A stretch of 64,000 nt of DNA from Deltaproteobacteria bacterium (GTDB lineage: Bacteria > Myxococcota_A > UBA9160 > UBA6930). Shown piece by piece: positions 36,633 to 46,264 of this stretch (positions are counted from its first letter, which is position 1; each line of letters begins with the position of its first letter). The position numbers were made by a program, and so were the translations under genes. Under the pieces are notes generated by a model that ran no database searches, had not been told where the DNA came from, and saw only the letters and a list, made by a program, of their open reading frames with translations. Where the stretch lies: assembly GCA_029261815.1 (NCBI GenBank), contig JAJDAQ010000179.1, positions 1 to 64,000 of the forward strand. Reading direction: 5' to 3'.

Positions 36633-38066
36633 ATGGACGGCATCGAACCGACCGCTCTCTCCCTGGCGCCGGCACTGGTCACGATCCTGCTGGCATTTGC
36701 GACCCGGCAGGTGCTGCTATCGCTACTCGCCGGTGTCTTGACGGCTTCGGCGGTCTTGTTGCTTCAAGGCGCGACGCTGCTCGAGGCCAACCCGTTGACG
36801 GCGTTCTTCCTGCCGTCACTCGGATCGCAGGACTATGCACAGATCCTGCTCGTCTACATGTGGTGCCTCGGCGGGTTGATCGGGATCTGGAGCCGCACCG
36901 GAGCCGCCCAACACTTCGCTGAGACGGTCGGACTGGTCGTCACCAAGGGACCGCGCTCGAGCCTCTTCTTCGCATGGATGATGGGCTGCATCTTCCACCA
37001 GGGAGGGACGACCTCAACGGTCCTGGCGGGATCGACCGTGAAACCGGTGACCGACCGACACGGTGTCGCACACGAAGAGCTCGCCTACGTTGTCGATTCC
37101 ACTGCGTCTCCGGTGGCGACCGTGATTCCGTTCAATGCCTGGCCCGCCTACGTCGCCGGCATCGTCGCAGGGACCACGCCGCTCTTCCCGACCACGGCCG
37201 CGGCCTTCGAATTCTTCCTCTCGTCGATCGTGTTCAACTTCTACGGCGTGCTCGCGGTTCTGGGTACGCTGCTCTTCTCGCTCAACCTGCTGCCGTGGGT
37301 CGGTACGCGCATGAACGCCGCGCGGGTTCGCGCACGGACCACGGGCGCCCTCGACCGGCCGGATGCGGAGCCGCTCCAGCCTCCCGATGGCGACGACGAA
37401 GCCGTGCGCCCGGCCGGCTACACACCCCACGTGATCGACTTCCTGGCGCCACTCGCGGTGCTGCTCGGCGTCGCCATTCTTCCGAACCTGCTGTGGGATC
37501 TGCGCTTCACGAACGAAGCGTTCGTGCTGGCACTCGCGGTCGGAATCGTCGTCCTCGCAGTCCGTGGTTTCCCGCTCACCGAGATCCAGGAAGGCTTCAT
37601 GGCCGGCTGCCGGCGCGTCACGGTCGTGGCCATGATCCTGGGGCTCGCGGTCACCCTGGGTGACGCCTCGGAGAAACTCGGAACGGCCGCGTGGGTCGTC
37701 ACGACCGTGGGCGACTCGATCCCGCCGGCCGGACTTCCGGCGCTCCTCACGCTCCTCTGCATGGGAATCGCCTTCTCGACCGGCACGAGCTGGGGCACCT
37801 ACGCGGTGGTCTTCCCGGTCGCGATGCCGCTGGCCTACGCGCTCAATCCGGACCCGGTCTTCGTGCAGATCTGCTTCGGTAGCGTGCTGGGGGGGGCCAT
37901 CTACGGCGATCAGTGTTCGCCCATTTCGGACACGACGATCCTGTCGAGCATGTTCACCGGCTGCGATCTGATGGACCACGTCCGTACGCAGCTCCCGCTC
38001 GCCAGCGCAGCCGGGATCGCCGGAATCGTCCTCTCCACGGTCGCGGCTGCCGTCGTCAGCGCATAG
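36633..38066 (+). CDS. NhaC-family Na+/H+ antiporter
   Basis: 477-residue membrane protein of about 12 helices. Family signatures are GCIFHQGGTTSTVLAGSTVKP, VDSTASPVATVIPFNAWP and, near the end, GGAIYGDQCSPISDTTILSS, which is characteristic of NhaC-type antiporters. It exchanges Na+ (or coupled organic acids) for H+ at the inner membrane. It begins 39 nt after the sigma factor gene and could be in its transcript. Full length. Confidence 0.9.
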   Translation: MDGIEPTALSLAPALVTILLAFATRQVLLSLLAGVLTASAVLLLQGATLLEANPLTAFFLPSLGSQDYAQILLVYMWCLGGLIGIWSRTGAAQHFAETVGLVVTKGPRSSLFFAWMMGCIFHQGGTTSTVLAGSTVKPVTDRHGVAHEELAYVVDSTASPVATVIPFNAWPAYVAGIVAGTTPLFPTTAAAFEFFLSSIVFNFYGVLAVLGTLLFSLNLLPWVGTRMNAARVRARTTGALDRPDAEPLQPPDGDDEAVRPAGYTPHVIDFLAPLAVLLGVAILPNLLWDLRFTNEAFVLALAVGIVVLAVRGFPLTEIQEGFMAGCRRVTVVAMILGLAVTLGDASEKLGTAAWVVTTVGDSIPPAGLPALLTLLCMGIAFSTGTSWGTYAVVFPVAMPLAYALNPDPVFVQICFGSVLGGAIYGDQCSPISDTTILSSMFTGCDLMDHVRTQLPLASAAGIAGIVLSTVAAAVVSA

Positions 38067-38167
38067 TCCGCGAACCGCCGATGGCGCAAACGGCATTCCG
38101 TTCGGGCGATGCCACAATCGACGCATTCGAACCACGCTCCTCCAGACGCCAGGCGAGAGGAGGCTTC

Positions 38168-38458
38168 GTGGGTCGTCGCTGCTTCGACCATTTCCACACA
38201 GAACTCTGTCTCACGATGAGTACGCCGATCGGTCGGTACCCGCTCTGGCTGGCCTTCCACGAGTTGGGGCTCGACCCCGAGGAAGCGACACCAACCGACC
38301 TGGTCGACTTCCTCGACTTCCGGGCGCCGTCCTGGCTTCGAGAGGAACTGGGGCTCCATCTGAGTCAACGGCAGGCGTTGCGACTGAGACGCACGCTCGA
38401 GCGCTACGACCCGACCACGCGAACGCCGGAAGAGACGCTCGCCGCGCTCTCGAACTAA
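38168..38458 (+). CDS. small hypothetical protein (96 aa)
   Basis: Starting at the GTG at 38168, which has the best ribosome site (GAGAGGAGG, 5 nt upstream), the product is 96 residues. An internal ATG at 38216 would give 80. The C-terminal part is helical and charged: LWLAFHELGLDPEEATPTDLVDFLDF, split as WLAFHELGLDPEEATP and TDLVDFLDFRAPSWLREELG, then LSQRQALRLRRTLERYD. I do not recognise a family. No membrane segment or catalytic motif is seen. It follows the antiporter gene by about 100 nt and ends in a 4-nt overlap with the convergent rdgB stop. Confidence 0.6.
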   Translation: MGRRCFDHFHTELCLTMSTPIGRYPLWLAFHELGLDPEEATPTDLVDFLDFRAPSWLREELGLHLSQRQALRLRRTLERYDPTTRTPEETLAALSN

Positions 38459-39051
38459 CGCGCCAGCAACTGCTCGAACGCAGGACGCAAGGCATCGAGC
38501 GCCTGCCCGCGATGCGAGATGCGGTTCTTGGTTGCCGCATCCTGTTCTGCCATCGATCCGTCGTAGCCGTCTGGCTGGAAGACCGGGTCGTAGCCGAACC
38601 CGCCGCCTCCGGTCGGCGCGAGCAGCAAGCGGCCGCGACAAACGCCGCGCTCCACGACTGCGCGCCCGTCCGGCCAGGCCAACGCCGCATAACAAACGAA
38701 TTCGGCGCGACGTTCCGTCGCACCCGCAGTTTCCGAGAGCAGGAGCCGGACGCGACCGGCGTCATCGAGACCGGGCCCGCCGTAGCGTGCGGACAGCGGA
38801 CCGGGCGCGCCCCCCAGCGCGGCGACTTCAAGCCCAGAGTCATCGGCCAGGGCCGGGAGTCCGGTCGCCGCCGCGATCGACCGGGCCTTCAGGAGCGCGT
38901 TCTCGCTGTAGTCGGTGCCTTCATCAGGCATCTGGGCGTCCGGAAACTCGGCCAGGCCGACGAGCTCGACGGCAAGGTCACCGAGGAGTTCTCGGAACTC
39001 GGAGAGTTTGCCGACATTTCCACTCGCGAGGACCAGCCGGGGACGCGGCAC
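38455..39051 (-). CDS. rdgB: XTP/dITP diphosphatase (RdgB/HAM1)
   Basis: 198-residue house-cleaning pyrophosphatase that hydrolyses non-canonical purine NTPs (XTP, dITP) to monophosphates. Motifs are ASGNVGKLSEF (SGNxxK) at residues 9-19, the catalytic ADDSGLEV, GGFGYDPVF and ISHRGQA at the C-terminus. The GTG start at 39051 shares one base with the rph stop codon, a common rph-rdgB pairing. Confidence 0.96.
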   Translation of the reverse strand: MPRPRLVLASGNVGKLSEFRELLGDLAVELVGLAEFPDAQMPDEGTDYSENALLKARSIAAATGLPALADDSGLEVAALGGAPGPLSARYGGPGLDDAGRVRLLLSETAGATERRAEFVCYAALAWPDGRAVVERGVCRGRLLLAPTGGGGFGYDPVFQPDGYDGSMAEQDAATKNRISHRGQALDALRPAFEQLLAR

Positions 39052-39782
39052 TACTCGACCCCGGCGGCCGCCAGCGCTTCTCGCTGAATGCGGGTGAGAT
39101 CGCAGATCCCGGCCATCGCCAGATCCGTGAGTTCATCGAGCTGCGCCCGACTGAACGTCGCGCCTTCGCCCGTCCCCTGGACCTCGGCGAGCGCTCCACT
39201 GCCCGTCGCGACGACGTTCATGTCAACATCCGCCCGCGAGTCCTCTTCGTAGGGAAGATCGAGGAGCGCCGTGCCGTCGATCAGCCCCACCGAGATCGCG
39301 GCCATCGAGTCGCGCAGCGGGTTCTTGTCGATCACGCCACGGCGGCGCAACCGGTGGCAGGCGAGCGCGAGCGCCGTCCAGGCCCCCGTGATCGAGGCCG
39401 TGCGCGTGCCACCGTCTGCCTGCAGGACATCGCAATCGACCCACAGCGTGCGTTCGCCGAGCGCCTTCGGGTCGATCACGGCCCGTAGGCTTCGGCCGAT
39501 CAGGCGTTGGATCTCGAGCGTCCGCCCCCCTTGTTTGCCTTTGGCGGCTTCCCGGTCGGTACGACGGTCGGTCGATGACGGGAGCAGCGAATACTCCGCC
39601 GTCACCCAGCCCTTCCCGTTGCCCGACATGAATCGCGGCACGGACTCTTCGTTGCAGACCGTGCACATGACCTTGGTGTTCCCGAACTCGATCAGCACGG
39701 ACGCCAAGGGGTTCTGGGTAAAATCCGTCGTGATCGTCACCGGGCGCAGTTCGCTGACCGCACGCCCATCCATTCGCTTCAT
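39051..39782 (-). CDS. rph: RNase PH
   Basis: 243-residue phosphorolytic 3'-5' exoribonuclease that trims tRNA 3' ends. Signature parts are [28 protein letters not shown] (given here as [11 protein letters not shown] and [13 protein letters not shown]), [21 protein letters not shown] (key residues RxxR...GRT) and [19 protein letters not shown] near the phosphate site. Full length. Overlaps the amidase gene by 4 nt upstream and rdgB by 1 nt downstream. Confidence 0.97.
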   Translation of the reverse strand: MKRMDGRAVSELRPVTITTDFTQNPLASVLIEFGNTKVMCTVCNEESVPRFMSGNGKGWVTAEYSLLPSSTDRRTDREAAKGKQGGRTLEIQRLIGRSLRAVIDPKALGERTLWVDCDVLQADGGTRTASITGAWTALALACHRLRRRGVIDKNPLRDSMAAISVGLIDGTALLDLPYEEDSRADVDMNVVATGSGALAEVQGTGEGATFSRAQLDELTDLAMAGICDLTRIQREALAAAGVE

Positions 39783-40618
39783 CTTCCGCCTCCGGCCCCG
39801 GCGATCCCGAGGCGTGCATCTTGTCGTTGTCTAAAGGAGGCGACGGCCTCAGCCAGGCCACGGGCGAGCCGATCCCGCTCCGTGTCACCGGCCAACGCTC
39901 GCGCGTCGCCATGATTGGTCAGGAATCCGATCTCCACCAGGACCGCGGGCATGCGGACGCCCATCAAGACGACGAACGGCGCCTGCTTCACGCCGCGGCT
40001 CTTTGCGCTCTCGACCCGGGCAATTTCCTGTTGGGCGATCCTGGCGAACTCCTGCGAAGCCGTGAGGTGTTCGTTCGCCAACATGTCCCCCAGGATCGCG
40101 AGCAGCGGGTCGCCGTCCGACACCTTCGCGGCCGCGCTGCCGAACGCGAGGTTCTCGGCCTGGGCGAGTTCGCGAGCGGCTTCGTCGGTCGCTTCCGGGG
40201 ACGCGAAGAACGTCTCGATCCCCCGCACCCGGCGATAGGTCGATGCATTCGCATGGATCGAGATGAACAGGTCGGCGTCCGCCTCGTTGGCCAGGCGGGT
40301 TCGCTCATCGAGCGCCACGAACGCGTCGTTGGAGCGGGTCAGGCGGACGTCCAGCCCCTCGCGTTCGAGCCGGCGCGCCAGGCGTTCCGCCACATCGAGG
40401 ACGACGTCCTTTTCGAGCAAGCCGCCAGGACCTGAGGCGCCGTGGTCGCCGCCTCCGTGACCGGCATCGATCACGACGGTGCCAAAACGGGGAGGCGCAG
40501 CGTCAACGCTTCCGGGCAGACCCCCGGCCACCGCCGTCGCCATCGCGAGCGTGCTGCCGAGCGCCATACAGGCGTACACCAGCCACCTCGCGGCACGTCG
40601 TGTCGCGTTTCCTCTCAC
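39779..40618 (-). CDS. N-acetylmuramoyl-L-alanine amidase (Amidase_3)
   Basis: 279-residue periplasmic zinc amidase that cleaves peptidoglycan stem peptides. The start is the GTG at 40618 with a GGAAGG site. This gives a normal signal peptide (residues about 1-38, [20 protein letters not shown]...). Zinc ligands and catalytic Glu are visible: His in [10 protein letters not shown], Glu in [10 protein letters not shown], His in FISIHANAS and Glu in LVEIGFLTN. Unlike AmiC it has no N-terminal AMIN domain, so septal targeting may differ. Head of the amidase-rph-rdgB operon. Confidence 0.93.
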   Translation of the reverse strand: MRGNATRRAARWLVYACMALGSTLAMATAVAGGLPGSVDAAPPRFGTVVIDAGHGGGDHGASGPGGLLEKDVVLDVAERLARRLEREGLDVRLTRSNDAFVALDERTRLANEADADLFISIHANASTYRRVRGIETFFASPEATDEAARELAQAENLAFGSAAAKVSDGDPLLAILGDMLANEHLTASQEFARIAQQEIARVESAKSRGVKQAPFVVLMGVRMPAVLVEIGFLTNHGDARALAGDTERDRLARGLAEAVASFRQRQDARLGIAGAGGGR

Positions 40619-40778
40619 GAAATCCTTCCCCCACGACGGAACGTATCCAACGTGGACAGACGCCGCGACGCTGCGGCCAGTTCCCCCTCCTGGAGGACCC
40701 TCGTTCGTGAACTCTCCTGGCTTCCTCCGAGGACCTTGCCCTGACACCCGATCCCCACTCGCGTACCCTCAACGCGCG

Positions 40779-42920
40779 ATGAATCGAAGGCGCGCGTGGT
40801 TGTGGGGAGTCGTCTTCGCGGCTCTGACGAGTGCAGTCCCCGTTGGCGCGAACGGGCCGGTCGAGCTGCCGGCCGTGGCCCGCCCCCGCTACCTGGTCGG
40901 GAGCCAGACACTGGGCGCCGGAACCGCATTCTTCCTGGCGTTGGACCAGGAACCGGGCGCCGTCGCCATTACGACCGCCCACGCCCACGAACTCGACCTG
41001 ATCGGTGAAGCCGGCGAGGTCGTCTTTGAGAGCGGCCACGCGCAGACATTCATCGCGTCGTCGAACCGCTACTGGATCGCACCCGGTCGCGCGTTCTCCG
41101 AAGAGGGAGCGACGCTCCAAGACGACTACCTGGTCTTTGCGCTCGATCAGCCTCTCCAAGGCGCTCGCACGCTCGAGCCGCACCCGGAACCCGCACAGAT
41201 GCTCAAGGGTGTGCGCGTCCAGATCCTGGGTGTGCCCACCAAGATCGCCCAGAATGAAGACGATCTCTGGGGGACCGTCACGAGTGCTGGGGCCGGGGAA
41301 CTGGAAGTCCGGCTGGATGTGCCTCACGACCTCCGAGGCTGGGGTGGCGCACCCGTCCTCCACGCCGCGACCGGCGGGATCGTGGGCTTCGTCCAGGCCG
41401 CCTATCCAGAAGCCGGGACGTTTCGCCTGGGCGTCGCCGCCATCGGCCGACTGGTCGAAGCCATTCGCACGCCGGCCCAAGCCGGCCTCGGGATCCCGCT
41501 CGACCGCTACCGGCCCGCCGGCGGCATCGCCGCGTCGCCGGACGCCCTTCCCGAGAGCATCGACAGTGCCCTTTCCCTCGATGCCCGGGTCGAACGCGCG
41601 GCCAAGGTGGAGGGACCGCTCCTCGGAAAGGCCGGGGCCCTGTCGACCAATCTACAGCTCGAGATCGAGTATCCGGCCGACGGCGATTACATCGGTGATA
41701 CCGAGGGTGCGTTCATTACGGGCCGCGCGGTCGCCTTGCTAGGCGAATTCCGCCGCTTTGATGTCATGTTCGTGATCGATCGCTCGCAATCGACCGAGCA
41801 TGCCACCGGAATCGACCTCAATGGCAACGGGATCGTGGGCGAAGACCGGGTCGCCGGCATGGGCGCCTTGTTCGGGAGCACGGATTCGGGTGACTCGATC
41901 CTGGCCGCCGAACTCCTGGCCGCGCGCCGGGTTCTCCAGAACCTCGACCCCCGGAACACGCGTGTCGGGTTGATCTCATTCGAAGGAAATCGGCCGCACG
42001 ACGAACGCGACTCGGGGTTCGGCGGAGGTGGAATGGTCATTCGCATCGGCGGGGGAAGTGGCGAGGACGCGACGACCGAAGCCCCGCTGACCACGGACTA
42101 CGCCGAGATCGAAGAAGCGCTCGACCACGTCTGGCGGAAGGGACCCAACGGCAGCACGAACATGACCGAGGCCGTGCGGCTCGCAATTCGTGAGCTGCGC
42201 GGTTTTCGCGGATCGCTGTCGACACCAGACCCAGGCAGCGAGAAGATCGTCATGTTCTTCACCGATGGGCAGCCCACGCTGCCCTATCAGAACAGCCGGC
42301 AGAACGTCCGCTCCGTGATTCGAGCCTCGGACCAGGCGAGCCGCGCCGACGTGCGCATCCACTCCTTCGCCATCGGACCCGACGCGCTGCGCCGCCCGAC
42401 CGCTGCGGTCGAAATGTCCCGGGTGACGGGCGGCTACTTCACGCCCGTCCGCGATCCGGGAGACCTCGTCGACATCGTCGAGAATGTGAGCTTCGCCAAC
42501 ATCGAGAGCCTCGAAATCCGGAACGCGACATTGGACCAACCCGCGTTCGAGAGTTCGACCGCGGCCGACGGCTCCTTCGCCGCGCTCGTTCCACTCCAGA
42601 CCGGCTTGAATACGCTCGAAGTGCGCGCCCGCGCAGCCGATGGAACGACCACCACCGCCACCGTGGACGTGACGCATGCGCCCGGCGTTCGGAGCCCGCG
42701 CCTCCCGCGGACACTGGTCTCCAAACGCACACAGCTGCTCGAGCGCCGTCTGATCTCGCTCAAGCGCGGTCGCATCGAAGCCGAGCGCCGACGCGCAGAA
42801 GAGACGCGCCGCGCCCTCCAGATCGAGATCGAAGAGGAGCGCGCCAAGGCCGAGGCCGACACCGCAGAGCAGCGGCGAGAACTCCGGATCGAGATCGAGA
42901 AAGAGGACGACGCCGGTTAG
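40779..42920 (+). CDS. secreted vWA protein with degenerate trypsin-like domain
   Basis: 713 residues. A signal peptide (about 1-25) is followed by a trypsin-like region (about 35-235): His in ITTAH (H68) and Asp in DDYLVF (D116), but the Ser motif reads GWGGAPVL, so Ser is replaced by G189. An Ig-like strand (290-322) leads to a vWA domain with an intact MIDAS (D334-R-S-Q-S338, TNMTEA, FFTDGQP) and an insert DLNGNGIVGED that could bind Ca2+. A Lys/Arg/Glu-rich coiled coil (about 645-710) ends it. It is probably a periplasmic or surface adhesion/assembly protein and not an active protease. Divergent from the amidase. Confidence 0.8.
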   Translation: MNRRRAWLWGVVFAALTSAVPVGANGPVELPAVARPRYLVGSQTLGAGTAFFLALDQEPGAVAITTAHAHELDLIGEAGEVVFESGHAQTFIASSNRYWIAPGRAFSEEGATLQDDYLVFALDQPLQGARTLEPHPEPAQMLKGVRVQILGVPTKIAQNEDDLWGTVTSAGAGELEVRLDVPHDLRGWGGAPVLHAATGGIVGFVQAAYPEAGTFRLGVAAIGRLVEAIRTPAQAGLGIPLDRYRPAGGIAASPDALPESIDSALSLDARVERAAKVEGPLLGKAGALSTNLQLEIEYPADGDYIGDTEGAFITGRAVALLGEFRRFDVMFVIDRSQSTEHATGIDLNGNGIVGEDRVAGMGALFGSTDSGDSILAAELLAARRVLQNLDPRNTRVGLISFEGNRPHDERDSGFGGGGMVIRIGGGSGEDATTEAPLTTDYAEIEEALDHVWRKGPNGSTNMTEAVRLAIRELRGFRGSLSTPDPGSEKIVMFFTDGQPTLPYQNSRQNVRSVIRASDQASRADVRIHSFAIGPDALRRPTAAVEMSRVTGGYFTPVRDPGDLVDIVENVSFANIESLEIRNATLDQPAFESSTAADGSFAALVPLQTGLNTLEVRARAADGTTTTATVDVTHAPGVRSPRLPRTLVSKRTQLLERRLISLKRGRIEAERRRAEETRRALQIEIEEERAKAEADTAEQRRELRIEIEKEDDAG

Positions 42921-42931
42921 GCCGAGACCGA

Positions 42932-44011
42932 CTAGGGACGCACCGCATAGAACGCGTTGATCGGATGGTCGATGTCCACGCGTTCGAACCGCGAGAAGCC
43001 AGCCGCCGCGGTCATCTCCCGCGCGCGCTCTTCGTGGAAGCCCAGCGTTCCGAGGCCCAGGCCGTCGGGCTCGGACATCGCCGATGACATGCACGTCAGG
43101 ACCGAGAATCCATACATCATCGATGCCATCGGGTTCTCGGCCATGTTCTTCTCAAGACTGTCGTGGCTCTTGATGTCGGCGATCCACCAGAGACCGTCGT
43201 CTTTCACCGCACGGCGAATCTGCGCCATCACATGGTCGGGATGCGCCATGTCATGAAGACAGTCGAACGTCAGGACGAGATCGAAGCGGCCGTCCTCAGG
43301 AAGCGGATCTTCGCGCACGTGATGGAACGAGACGTTGTCCACTCCGGCCGCTCGGAGCTGCTCGGCCGCACGATCGAGCGCATGCTGCGACAACTCGTAG
43401 CCCGAGAACCGGCTCGCTGGGAACGCCTTGGCGAGTTCCAACAACGCGACCCCGGCCCCACACCCGACGTCAGCGACCTCGGCGCCTGCTTCGAGCCGTT
43501 CTCGCAGCCCGTCGATCGCGGTCACGCCGACGGGCACCAGGAAGGTCTTCACCCAGGGCGCAAAGCCTCGTTCGACGCCCGCGGCGCCCTCGGGGCCCAA
43601 CGCGTCATAGTCGAGGCCCAGACCGGTCCGGAAGCTCTCCTGCAGCGGCGCCAGGACGCGCATCATCCCAGGGAGCTGGGAGAAGGTCCCACCGGCGAAC
43701 GCCGGATGGTCCTCGTTCGCGAGCACGGCCTCGCCTTCGGGCGACAGTCCGAAGACGCCGTCGTCATGCTCGACGAGTGCCGCGGCGGCCTGGTTGTGGA
43801 GCCACTCGCGGACCCAGCGTTCGTGCAGCCCGGTTCGCTCTGCGAGTTCCAGCGGAGTCGCAGGGCCGCCGGAAGCCAGTGCGCGATAGAGACCGAGCGC
43901 ATCGCCCAGGTGGATGAGCGCCGCGGTCACGGCCCCGTTCATGGTGCCGAAAGTGAGGCGCGCGAAATCGCGCAGACGATCGCGGTCGAGGGAGGTGCGT
44001 TGCTTCATCAC
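42932..44011 (-). CDS. class I SAM-dependent methyltransferase with winged-helix N-terminus
   Basis: 359 residues. The first about 100 form a dimerisation/winged-helix domain (LGLYRALASGGPATPLELAERTGL) as in O-methyltransferases and Rv2258c-like proteins. The SAM domain has motif I VADVGCGAGVALLELA (about 180-195), acidic YELSQ after β2 and DLVLTFDCLHDMAHP as motif IV. The C-terminal FSVLTCMSSAMSEPDGLG region is typical of this subfamily. A possible small-molecule or polyketide-type methyltransferase. It is isolated; the convergent vWA gene ends 11 nt away. Confidence 0.87.
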   Translation of the reverse strand: MMKQRTSLDRDRLRDFARLTFGTMNGAVTAALIHLGDALGLYRALASGGPATPLELAERTGLHERWVREWLHNQAAAALVEHDDGVFGLSPEGEAVLANEDHPAFAGGTFSQLPGMMRVLAPLQESFRTGLGLDYDALGPEGAAGVERGFAPWVKTFLVPVGVTAIDGLRERLEAGAEVADVGCGAGVALLELAKAFPASRFSGYELSQHALDRAAEQLRAAGVDNVSFHHVREDPLPEDGRFDLVLTFDCLHDMAHPDHVMAQIRRAVKDDGLWWIADIKSHDSLEKNMAENPMASMMYGFSVLTCMSSAMSEPDGLGLGTLGFHEERAREMTAAAGFSRFERVDIDHPINAFYAVRP

Positions 44012-44051
44012 GCCAGCATAGCCACGCCAGCGCGGCTTCCGCGCGGTCGAC

Positions 44052-44561
44052 TCAGCTGCCCTCGACGCGCTGGAGTTCTTCCTCTTCCCCGGTCGCGTGG
44101 CGCTTCTTCATGAAACGCTTGTAGCGCTTGAACGTCTTCGGGCGCTGGCCCTCGAACCACTCGAGGAACTCCGCGGCCGTCTCGAAGTTCCACTTGTCGG
44201 GGTCTCCATCCTCGGGAGTCAGGTGGTTCTCGCACTCTCGCCAGTCGAATTCCTTGCAGATCGCGGGACGGTGATCATAGACATCACACATGCCCTGCGA
44301 ATTCAGGTTCTCGCAACGGCTCGTAAAGCGGACGAACCAGTGGTTGTCCCAATCGACGAAGACCGACACGTCCTTGTGGTAGAGGTACCAGACCATGTGG
44401 TCGTAATCGCGCATGGTCGTCGGTTCGTCGTGTTCGATCGCAACGTAGGTGCAGCACTTGGCGCACTCATGGCACGGATGGGAATCGGCCTTGTTGATGA
44501 TCGGCAGCAAGACCGGCGTCGTGCCGCCCCCATCTCCAACGCCATTGCCTTGCTTACTCAC
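44052..44561 (-). CDS. YkgJ-family cysteine-cluster protein
   Basis: About 169 residues. The Cys cluster matches the YkgJ (zinc- or iron-chelating) family: HPCHECAKCCTYVAI (about 29-43), then CENLNSQGMCDVYDHRPAICKEF, split as CENLNSQGMCDVYDHRP and AICKEF. The C-terminus is basic (KTFKRYKRFMKKRHA). The biochemical role of the family is not established; a metal cluster is likely. I choose the GTG at 44561 (AGGGGG 5 nt upstream). A GTG at 44567 is possible but overlaps the ribosome site. It lies 40 nt upstream of the methyltransferase, same strand. Confidence 0.87.
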   Translation of the reverse strand: MSKQGNGVGDGGGTTPVLLPIINKADSHPCHECAKCCTYVAIEHDEPTTMRDYDHMVWYLYHKDVSVFVDWDNHWFVRFTSRCENLNSQGMCDVYDHRPAICKEFDWRECENHLTPEDGDPDKWNFETAAEFLEWFEGQRPKTFKRYKRFMKKRHATGEEEELQRVEGS

Positions 44562-44646
44562 TCGCACCCCCTGTCGCCACGCAGTCTAACCGAGCCCCTC
44601 GCCGTTGACATCGGGAACACGGGCTGACTTGGGTACACTGCGCGCG

Positions 44647-45453
44647 ATGTCGGGCACGAGTCTCCCCTACGATTACGTCGACAGCGAACTACACGAGCGC
44701 CGAGAACGCGTGTTCTTCGTGCTGGCCGGTGTCTTCGTCGGCGCCATGACCCTATTGAACGTGTTGGGCGTCTCGAGATTTCTCGACATGTCGTTCGAGG
44801 TCGGAGGCGTGCAGGTCCCGTTCGCACTCGCGGTCGGCGTGCTGCCCTACCCCGTCACGTTCCTGTGTACGGACTTCATCAGCGAATTCTACGGGCGAGC
44901 GCGCGCCAACTTCGTGGTGTGGGTCGGCCTCGGCCTGAACCTGTTCGTACTGGGCTTCCTGTGGCTGGGCGGCGTACTCCCGCCGGCGGTCGAACTCGGG
45001 CCCAACGGATTACCGAGCCCCGAGGCCTACGACTTTGCGTTCTTCAAGATCCGGCAGCTCACGACGGGGGCCGTTGTCGCCTCGATGGTGGCCTACCTCG
45101 CCGCCCAGCTCTGCGACGTCCACCTCTTCCATTTCTGGAAACGGCTGACGAAGGGCCGCCACCTCTGGCTCCGCAACAACGGCTCGACCCTGGTGAGTCA
45201 GATGGTCGACAGCTTTGCCGTCATCACGATCACGCACTTCTGGGCGAACGGGATCCCGATCGACAGTGCGGCACCGGTCTGGCCGCAGCTCTGGGTCTTC
45301 ATCTTCTCAGGCTACGTCTTCAAACTGACCGTGGCCTTGCTCGACACGATCCCGTTCTATCTCGGGACGGCGTGGCTGACGAAGTATCTGCGCCACGATC
45401 CGGTTGCGGCGGCGGCCGCAGCGCACGCGGAGTCCGCGGCCGCAGGCAACTAG
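44647..45453 (+). CDS. yhhQ: queuosine precursor transporter (YhhQ/VUT family)
   Basis: 268-residue membrane protein with six to seven helices. Family features are FFVLAGVFVGAMTLLNVLG, LPYPVTFLCTDFISEFYGRARA (VTFLCTDFISEFYG is characteristic) and STLVSQMVDSFAVITITHF in the second half. YhhQ imports queuine or 7-deazaguanine precursors for tRNA modification. The ATG at 44647 has no strong ribosome site and sits 9 nt after TACACT, so the mRNA may be leaderless. Its stop overlaps the convergent lipoprotein gene by 4 nt. Confidence 0.92.
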   Translation: MSGTSLPYDYVDSELHERRERVFFVLAGVFVGAMTLLNVLGVSRFLDMSFEVGGVQVPFALAVGVLPYPVTFLCTDFISEFYGRARANFVVWVGLGLNLFVLGFLWLGGVLPPAVELGPNGLPSPEAYDFAFFKIRQLTTGAVVASMVAYLAAQLCDVHLFHFWKRLTKGRHLWLRNNGSTLVSQMVDSFAVITITHFWANGIPIDSAAPVWPQLWVFIFSGYVFKLTVALLDTIPFYLGTAWLTKYLRHDPVAAAAAAHAESAAAGN

Positions 45454-46217
45454 CGGCGGGCCGAGACCCGACGAGCCGTGTACTCCTCGGTCTCACTGAA
45501 GACCTTTAGCGGCACCCAACCCGGAACCTCCGACATGCGCGGCATGCCGAGCACCATGGCCCCGGTAGGATCGATGACCCAGGGGTCGTCCGGGTCCTCG
45601 AACCAGAGCGTCACCATGTGATGCTGTCCGTCAGAGGGCCGAACAACCACGGCGCGATAGATCTCGGCCTTCTGGAAGCCGAGGTCGAGCAGGAAGTGGT
45701 AGGTCAGGAGTTCGAGGCCGTCGCAATCGTCGCCGTCCCGTTCGAGGGTTTCCTCGAGGGTGGCCCAATGGTCGATCGGCCCGTCCGGCACATAGTGACG
45801 TCGTGCCTCGTCCTGGATCCAGAACGCGACGTCTCGGGCCATGTTGCGACGGCGCTCGCGCCGGAAGGAAACGTACTTGTCTCGCAGCGCCGTGGGCTCG
45901 GCGATGGAAGCCTCATCGGCAGACGTCTCGCCGACGACTCCGGGAGCCGCTTCCTCGTCAGCGGCCGCAGGCGGCGCAACGGCCGACCCAGACACCTCAG
46001 CCGGACTCTCCCCAAAGTCGATATGACCGTTCGCCCGCTCACGCGACTGCCATCCCGCGATCTTGGGCGACCACGGATCGGTGTCCGCGGGCTTCGCGAA
46101 ATAGGCAAACGAACCAGAGGTCGGCCCGAGGTCAACCGAGCGGCCATGCACGCAGCCAAGGCCCAGAAACAGGACCGGAATCAGCGCGATCGGGACAAGG
46201 CGACGGGAATTCGACAC
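45450..46217 (-). CDS. transglutaminase-like lipoprotein
   Basis: 255 residues. The signal sequence ends in lipobox LGLGC (Cys22), so the protein is lipidated. A low-complexity acidic linker (about 75-110) leads to a papain/transglutaminase-like core: Cys in RDGDDCDGLELL (about 164), His in DGQHHMVTLWF and Asp in WVIDPTGAM, a plausible Cys-His-Asp triad. The family often crosslinks or cleaves in the periplasm. Neighbours do not show a target. Two hairpins lie in its 110-bp upstream gap from the 43-residue gene. Confidence 0.75.
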   Translation of the reverse strand: MSNSRRLVPIALIPVLFLGLGCVHGRSVDLGPTSGSFAYFAKPADTDPWSPKIAGWQSRERANGHIDFGESPAEVSGSAVAPPAAADEEAAPGVVGETSADEASIAEPTALRDKYVSFRRERRRNMARDVAFWIQDEARRHYVPDGPIDHWATLEETLERDGDDCDGLELLTYHFLLDLGFQKAEIYRAVVVRPSDGQHHMVTLWFEDPDDPWVIDPTGAMVLGMPRMSEVPGWVPLKVFSETEEYTARRVSARR

Positions 46218-46239
46218 CCACGTCTCTTCGTCCGCGATG

Positions 46240-46257
46240 CGGGCTAAATTGAGCCCG
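46240..46257. repeat. inverted repeat, 6-bp arms CGGGCT/AGCCCG
   Basis: CGGGCT (46240-46245) and AGCCCG (46252-46257) around AAATTG, 23-40 nt upstream of the lipoprotein start. It could be a leader hairpin in that mRNA or part of the 3' end of the 43-residue gene's transcript. Confidence 0.4.
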
Positions 46258-46264
46258 TGGGGAC

